From Paludibaculum sp. (GTDB lineage: Bacteria; Acidobacteriota; Terriglobia; Bryobacterales; Bryobacteraceae), in NCBI GenBank assembly GCA_029973955.1, contig JARKQJ010000218.1:124001-188000 (forward strand): a stretch of 64,000 nt of DNA, written 5' to 3'. Below the pieces are notes generated by a model. That model was not told the DNA's origin and did not search any database. It saw nothing but the letters and a program-made list of their open reading frames with translations. Positions 59,828 through 64,000 of this stretch are shown here, piece after piece; positions within the stretch are counted from its first letter, which is position 1, and each line of letters begins with the position of its first letter. The translations under genes were made by a program, and so were the position numbers.

Positions 59828-60331
59828 ATGAGGAAGCAGATTGCGTTCTGTGTGGCATTGACTTTGGGGGTGGCCGCGGCTCAGACGCGGCCCGCGGCGC
59901 CGGGGCCTGGCGAGCGCGGGCGGGCAGTGTTGGAGGAACTGGCGAAGTTGCAGGAGACGACGAAGGCGATTCTGGCGGAACTGGACAAGAAGCCGCCGCA
60001 GGTGAAGGCGGCCGAGGCGCTGCTGCCGCAGGCGCTGGCTAAGTCGAAGAGCGTGCTGAATGCGATTGAAGCGGTGGATGCGGACTACGACAAGCTGCCG
60101 GATGCGCAGAAGAGCACGCTCCGGGAGACGTGGTCCATCGCCATGGTGATGCACGGCTGCGTGGAGCCGGCGCCGGACCAGAGCGTGGCGCTGCAGTCAC
60201 TGGACCGGGCTGGGGAGATCCGGACGAGTGTGGAGTGCGCGCAACGGCGGGCGGTGCAGTTGCAGGAGATGATTCCGCTGCTGGGTGGCGCGGGAGGCGG
60301 GCGCGGGCAGGGGCGGCCTAGATCGAATTGA
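59828..60331 (+). CDS. small exported helical protein, unknown function
   Basis: A 167-residue protein with signal peptide MRKQIAFCVALTLGVAAAQ. The rest is helical and charged (GERGRAVLEELAKLQETTKA, then ILAELDKKPPQVKAAEALLP), with two cysteines, in MVMHGCVEPAP and SVECAQRRAVQ, that could form a disulfide. I do not recognise a family. The ATG at 59828 has GGAGG five bp upstream; ATG 59795 and 59798 are alternatives without homology support. Its 3' end overlaps the convergent uxuA by 14 bp. Confidence 0.72.
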   Translation: MRKQIAFCVALTLGVAAAQTRPAAPGPGERGRAVLEELAKLQETTKAILAELDKKPPQVKAAEALLPQALAKSKSVLNAIEAVDADYDKLPDAQKSTLRETWSIAMVMHGCVEPAPDQSVALQSLDRAGEIRTSVECAQRRAVQLQEMIPLLGGAGGGRGQGRPRSN

Positions 60332-61394
60332 GGATGCCGCGGATGTAGCCGAGGGCGAAGGCCATGCCGGCGTGCCAGGGGGCGGGGCAGGTCATCTGGG
60401 GTGTGTGGTCGGGGATGATGACGCCGTCGTAGCCGTTTGCCTGATAGAGCTTGAGGGCGCGGACGATGTCCACGTCGCCTTCATCGAGGAAGACCTCGGT
60501 ATAGCTGGGCACCTTTCCTTTGACATTGCGGAGATGGACGTAGGCGATGCGGCCTGTGCGCGAGTACTGGTCGATGGCGTCGTAGACGTCGCCACCGTCC
60601 ATTTCGGCGATGGTGCCCTGGCAGAACTCCATGCAGTTGGAGGGGCTGGGGACGAGGTCGAGCAGCTTCTGATAGAGATGCGGCTGGTAGACGAGGCGGG
60701 CGTGGCCGCGGAGGGTGGGCATGGGCGGATCGTCGGGATGGGCAGCGAGTCGAACGCCGGCCTCTTCGGCGACGGGGACGACGTCGCGGAGGAAGCGGGC
60801 GAGGCGGTCCCAGAGCTGCTCGTGGGTGATGGGCGGGATCTGGCCGGGGGCGGCCTCGGGATCGTAGATCATGTTCCAGATCTGGCCGGAAGGGATGGGC
60901 TTTTCGGCGGGGCCGTCGGGTCCGAAGAACGCGACGGATTCGGCGCCGCCGCGGCCCCAGGGTCCGACGACGTGACCCCAGACGCCGGCGATGGAGAAGT
61001 TGTAGCCCATGACGGGGATGCCGACGCGGCCGAGGGTGCGGATGAGTTGCTTGACGTCCTCCACCTGCTGATCGCGGCGGGGGCCGTCGAGCAGGATGTC
61101 GTGCCAGTGGGAGGGATCGAAGTTCTCGATGGCGTGGAGTTCGAGGCCTTCGGCGTTGATGGCGGCCTTGACGGCGCGGAGCTCGTCTTCGGACCAGAGC
61201 TTGCCGCGGTTGTCGGAGATGCCCCAGCATTTGTCGCCGTCGGTGGCGGGGATCTTGGGCGAGTCGTGGAAGTAGTCCACCCAATGGGCGACGATGTGGG
61301 TGGCGCCGGCCTGCCGCGCGAAGCGGAAGTTCTCGGCGGTGAGCATGTGGCGGTAGAGCCCGAGTCCGAGGCGCATTTGATTATTGTGGGGCAT
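60318..61394 (-). CDS. uxuA: mannonate dehydratase UxuA
   Basis: A 358-residue enzyme that removes water from D-mannonate to give 2-keto-3-deoxygluconate in hexuronate breakdown. It has RLGLGLYRHMLTAENFRFAR, ATHIVAHWVDYF, the metal-binding LAAHPDDPPMPTLRGHARLV and SNCMEFCQGTIAEM, and IAYVHLRNVKG. The start is ATG 61394 or 61376; the former overlaps the end of the preceding gene by 14 bp, suggesting a two-gene unit. Full length. Confidence 0.88.
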   Translation of the reverse strand: MPHNNQMRLGLGLYRHMLTAENFRFARQAGATHIVAHWVDYFHDSPKIPATDGDKCWGISDNRGKLWSEDELRAVKAAINAEGLELHAIENFDPSHWHDILLDGPRRDQQVEDVKQLIRTLGRVGIPVMGYNFSIAGVWGHVVGPWGRGGAESVAFFGPDGPAEKPIPSGQIWNMIYDPEAAPGQIPPITHEQLWDRLARFLRDVVPVAEEAGVRLAAHPDDPPMPTLRGHARLVYQPHLYQKLLDLVPSPSNCMEFCQGTIAEMDGGDVYDAIDQYSRTGRIAYVHLRNVKGKVPSYTEVFLDEGDVDIVRALKLYQANGYDGVIIPDHTPQMTCPAPWHAGMAFALGYIRGILNSI

Positions 61395-61839
61395 TAATGG
61401 GAGGCAGTGGTGTGGTGGAGGCGGAAGTGTGGTCGTGGATGATCTTCCAGCCCTGGGGGGTGCGCTGCAGAACAAGCGTGAATCGGCCTTTGGCTTTGCC
61501 GCCTCCTTCGGCTGTGCGGGTGAGATCGAAGCGGCCTAGGACGAGGGCGGCGGAGTCTCCGACGAGGCGGACTTCGATTTCGGTGAAGCGGAGAGTGCCC
61601 ATGGCGGCGGGGGAGGAGTAGCGCGCGCGGTAGCGCTGGAGGACGGGGCGGTAGCCGCGGGTGACGCCGTCGGCGCCGGAGAAGGTGAGGGAAGGCGAGT
61701 CGAGGTAGGTGGTCATGAACGCCTCGATGTCGCCGCGGTTCCAGGCGGCCACCTGCCTGTCGAGGACGGCTCGGACCTCAGTATCCGGGCTGGCGGCGAG
61801 GAGGAAGAGGCAGAGGGCGAAGGCGGGCATAAAATCCAT
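61381..61839 (-). CDS. exported NTF2-like (DUF4440/SnoaL-type) protein
   Basis: A 152-residue cone-fold protein. After a signal-like segment (MDFMPAFALCLFLLAASPDT) comes EVRAVLDRQVAAWNRGDIEA and FMTTYLDSPSLTFSGADGVT, the standard NTF2-like opening, and WKIIHDHTSAS at the end. Such domains bind small molecules or act as isomerase-like folds. It precedes uxuA in the same operon. Starting at 61839 gives the signal peptide; the frame is open to 61890. Confidence 0.8.
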   Translation of the reverse strand: MDFMPAFALCLFLLAASPDTEVRAVLDRQVAAWNRGDIEAFMTTYLDSPSLTFSGADGVTRGYRPVLQRYRARYSSPAAMGTLRFTEIEVRLVGDSAALVLGRFDLTRTAEGGGKAKGRFTLVLQRTPQGWKIIHDHTSASTTPLPPINAPQ

Positions 61840-61888
61840 TATGTTGCGCGCGGAGGGTGCGCATAATGGCGGGTAACAGGAGGAATAC

Positions 61889-61927
61889 ATGCGCCGCGCA
61901 TCAACCAGGGATGGGTTGGATACTTAG
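61889..61927 (+). other. possible 12-codon leader ORF with strong ribosome site
   Basis: AGGAGG is followed by ATG and 11 more codons (MRRASTRDGLDT) and a stop. Upstream, CATAAT resembles a -10. No gene follows on this strand for over 1 kb, so it could be a relic or a chance match; function unsupported. Confidence 0.2.
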
Positions 61928-61990
61928 CGGAGGTGCTGAAGGCGAAGGTGGAGCTTGACGGTCCGGGGCAGGTCTGGCGACGCTCCCCCC

Positions 61991-63010
61991 TTAGAGGATC
62001 AGCATGCAGTCGCCGTAGGAGAAAAAGCGGTAGCGCTGGGCGACGGCGAAGTCGTAGGCGGCGCGGATGAGTTCCTTCCCGGCGAAGGCGCTGACGAGGA
62101 GGAGGAGGCTCGACTTCGGGAGGTGGAAGTTGGTGAGCATGGCGTCGACGGCGCGGAATTGGTAGCCGGGGTAGATGAAGATGTCGGTTTCGCCGGCGGT
62201 TTCGGTGAAGGGGCCGCGGAGGGCGGCGGACTCGAGGGTGCGCACGGTGGTGGTGCCGACGGCGATGCGGCGCTGGGCGGATTGGAGAGCGCTGGCGGCA
62301 TCGGAAGAGATGGAGAAAGACTCGGTGTGGAGGTGGTTCTCTTCGACGGTGTCGTTGGTGAGGGGCTGGAAGGTGCCGAGGCCAACGTGGAGAGTGATGC
62401 GGGCGATGCTGGCGCCGGTGGCGGAACAGGCGTCGAGAACTTCGGGTGTGAAGTGGAGGCCGGCGGTGGGCGCGGCGACGGAGCCGGACTGGTTGGCGAA
62501 GACGGTCTGATAGCGTTCGCGGTCAGCGGGCTGGTCGAGGCGGTGGATGTAAGGGGGGAGGGGGATGTGCCCGGCGGCCTCCAGTTCCTGGTCGAGATCG
62601 GTGGAACATTCGAGGCGCACCAGGCGCTCGCCGCGGATGCGGGTTTCCAGGACTTCGGCGGCGAGGCCGGGGGTAATGCGGATACGCGCGCCCTCGTGGA
62701 GGTGGCGTCCGGGGCGGACGAGGCCGGCCCAGAGGGTGCGTTCCGGGTTCTCGGGGCGCAAGAGGAAGAGTTCGACGGTGCGATCGACGCCTTCCTTGGT
62801 GCCGAAGAGGCGGGCAGGGAAGACGCGGGTGTCGTTGAGGGCGAGGCAGTCGCCGGTCGAGAGGAAAGAAGGAAGATCGCGGAAGGAGCGGTCCTCGAAG
62901 GTTCCGGAATCGCGGCGGACGATGAGCATGCGGGAGGCGGCGCGATCCGCGAGCGGCTCCTGCGCAATCAGTTCGTCCGGCAGATGATAATCAAATTCAG
63001 ACAGCAGCAT
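61991..63010 (-). CDS. queA: S-adenosylmethionine:tRNA ribosyltransferase-isomerase QueA
   Basis: A 339-residue enzyme that adds the ribosyl part of SAM to preQ1 in tRNA to make epoxyqueuosine. Motifs: FDYHLPDELIAQEPLADRAA, LNDTRVFPARLFG, APTAGLHFTPEVLDA, LHVGLGTFQPL, AVGTTTVRTLESAA and AMLTNFHLPKSSLLLLVSAF. The frame is open to 63070, but the ATG at 63010 gives the normal QueA start MLLSEFDYHLP. Divergent from tsaD with 60 bp between the starts, so both are tRNA-modification genes driven from one intergenic region. Confidence 0.96.
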   Translation of the reverse strand: MLLSEFDYHLPDELIAQEPLADRAASRMLIVRRDSGTFEDRSFRDLPSFLSTGDCLALNDTRVFPARLFGTKEGVDRTVELFLLRPENPERTLWAGLVRPGRHLHEGARIRITPGLAAEVLETRIRGERLVRLECSTDLDQELEAAGHIPLPPYIHRLDQPADRERYQTVFANQSGSVAAPTAGLHFTPEVLDACSATGASIARITLHVGLGTFQPLTNDTVEENHLHTESFSISSDAASALQSAQRRIAVGTTTVRTLESAALRGPFTETAGETDIFIYPGYQFRAVDAMLTNFHLPKSSLLLLVSAFAGKELIRAAYDFAVAQRYRFFSYGDCMLIL

Positions 63011-63070
63011 TGCTAGACCAAGCGAAGCGGAAATAGCCCCGCTGCGAATACTATACCCATTTGGGGACAC

Positions 63071-64000
63071 ATGGCGCTAATCCTAGGGATCGAAAGTTCG
63101 TGCGACGAGACGGCGGCGGCGGTGGTGAGCCGGGAAGGAGAGGTGCTTTCGAGCGTGGTGGCGTCGCAGATAGAGACGCATGGAAAGTACGGTGGCGTGG
63201 TGCCGGAGCTGGCGTCACGAGAGCATTTGCGGTCGATTGTGCCGGTGGTGCGGGGGGCGATGGAAGAGGCGGGCGTGACGTGGCGGGAGTTGTCGGCTAT
63301 AGCGGTAACTTCGGGGCCGGGACTGGTGGGGTCGTTGCTGGTAGGTTTGACGTATGCGAAGGCACTGAGCGTGGTGCGGGGGTTGCCGCTGATCGGCGTG
63401 AATCACATTGAAGGACACATCCATGCGGTGGTGCTGGAGGTAAAGCGCACGGGCGGGGAGATTGAGCTGCCGGCGCTGGCGCTGGTGGCGAGCGGCGGGC
63501 ATACGCACCTGTTCGAGTTCCTGGAAGCGGGGCGTTACCGATTACTGGGGAAGACGCGCGACGATGCGGCGGGCGAGGCCTACGACAAGGTGGCGAAGCT
63601 GCTGGGGTTTGGCTATCCGGGAGGGCCGGTGCTGGACATGCTGGCGCCGTATGGCGATGCGGACGGGGTGCGGCTGCCGATGTCGAAGATGAAGGGCAAC
63701 GCGCTGGACTTCAGCTTCAGCGGATTGAAGACGGCGATGCTGAGGTGGACGCAGGGCCGTGAGATGGAGGGGGAGATTGTGGCGCGGCGGGCGGTGCAGA
63801 AGCTGCACGGGCGGGTGACGCTGGAGCAGTGGCTGGAGGTGACACCGCAGGAGACGCTGGATGCGGTGGCGGCGTTTCAGCAGGTGGTGGTGGAAGAGTT
63901 GTTGAGGAGGGTGGAGAGGGCCGTGGAGGAGACCGGGGCGCGGAGTGTGATTGTGGCGGGCGGGGTGGCGTGCAACGCGGGCTTGAGGTCTGCGGCGCAC
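63071..64000 (+). CDS. tsaD: tRNA N6-threonylcarbamoyladenosine synthase subunit TsaD, 5' part
   Basis: The first 310 codons; the gene continues past the right edge (family length ~340). TsaD transfers the threonylcarbamoyl group to A37 of ANN-decoding tRNAs. It shows LGIESSCDETAAAVV at the N-terminus, SGPGLVGSLLVGL, the metal motif GVNHIEGHIHAV, LVASGGHTHL, and the nucleotide-binding VIVAGGVACNAGLR at the visible end. ATG 63071 is clear. Codons are strongly G-ending, unlike plus-strand genes in the left part of the window. Confidence 0.96.
   Translation, partial: MALILGIESSCDETAAAVVSREGEVLSSVVASQIETHGKYGGVVPELASREHLRSIVPVVRGAMEEAGVTWRELSAIAVTSGPGLVGSLLVGLTYAKALSVVRGLPLIGVNHIEGHIHAVVLEVKRTGGEIELPALALVASGGHTHLFEFLEAGRYRLLGKTRDDAAGEAYDKVAKLLGFGYPGGPVLDMLAPYGDADGVRLPMSKMKGNALDFSFSGLKTAMLRWTQGREMEGEIVARRAVQKLHGRVTLEQWLEVTPQETLDAVAAFQQVVVEELLRRVERAVEETGARSVIVAGGVACNAGLRSAAH

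Noticed and set aside
1..64000. tRNA or rRNA genes, riboswitches
   Set aside because: I looked for T-arm (GGTTCRAATCC-like) sequences and common riboswitch cores and saw none convincing; a covariance-model search would be decisive.

Overview
The window is a high-GC, gene-dense bacterial chromosome segment. It fits an acidobacterium of the Solibacter/Bryobacter/Paludibaculum type. That placement is my inference from gene content: many secreted or Tat-targeted carbohydrate proteins, a TIG/IPT-type cell-surface protein, tricorn-like protease, an unusual EF-P loop, multihaem cytochrome, futalosine-type MqnD-like protein, and a Gram-negative flagellum with P- and L-ring genes. No rRNA, tRNA, CRISPR array or prophage was seen.

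Layout. 0-14 kb: housekeeping and secreted-metabolism genes (NagX-like membrane acyltransferase fragment, M1 aminopeptidase, membrane flippase-like protein, PIG-L deacetylase, selA, winged-helix glycosylase-like protein, efp, beta-propeller). These are followed by a translationally coupled set: Tat-exported Gfo/Idh/MocA oxidoreductase, PQQ-type sugar dehydrogenase, seven-haem cytochrome c and an Ntn-hydrolase-like protein. 14-31.7 kb: a large flagellar locus made of two divergent operons. Leftward run fliK, flgD, flgE, fliN, fliO, fliP, fliQ, fliR, flhB, flhA, flhF, fliA and a second FliN/FliY. Rightward run flgF, flgG, flgA, flgH, flgI, flgJ. Both start from near-perfect sigma-54 (-24/-12) promoters that face away from each other in a 236-bp divergent region, which also holds a sigma-28-like site. 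A short leftward flaG-fliS pair follows. The rest of the flagellum (fliC, fliD, fliE-J, flgB/C/K/L, motAB, flhG) must lie elsewhere.

31.7-55 kb: mixed metabolism and cell-envelope genes: orphan nuoB, malQ, D-Ala-D-Ala dipeptidase, a 1079-residue tricorn-like protease, HNH nuclease, comF, ABC-F ATPase, yceH, secreted AGE epimerase plus DUF1080 hydrolase, a complex hybrid histidine kinase, an MqnD-like protein, a HEAT-repeat protein, a class II photolyase with a YfcH-like epimerase, and a radical SAM/SPASM protein. An 815-bp RAYT-type element with 39-bp inverted ends has landed in the last codon of the radical SAM gene.

55-64 kb: nuoM, a large surface TIG-domain protein, a 670-bp non-coding gap containing a 65-bp tandem repeat of hairpins, a small exported protein, uxuA, an NTF2-like protein, queA, and the 5' part of tsaD. 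Around 55-56 kb the top strand changes from C-rich to G-rich whatever the gene orientation, so a replication-type skew switch may lie here.

Tight gene packing with ATGA or GTGA stop/start overlaps is common and was used to choose many starts.
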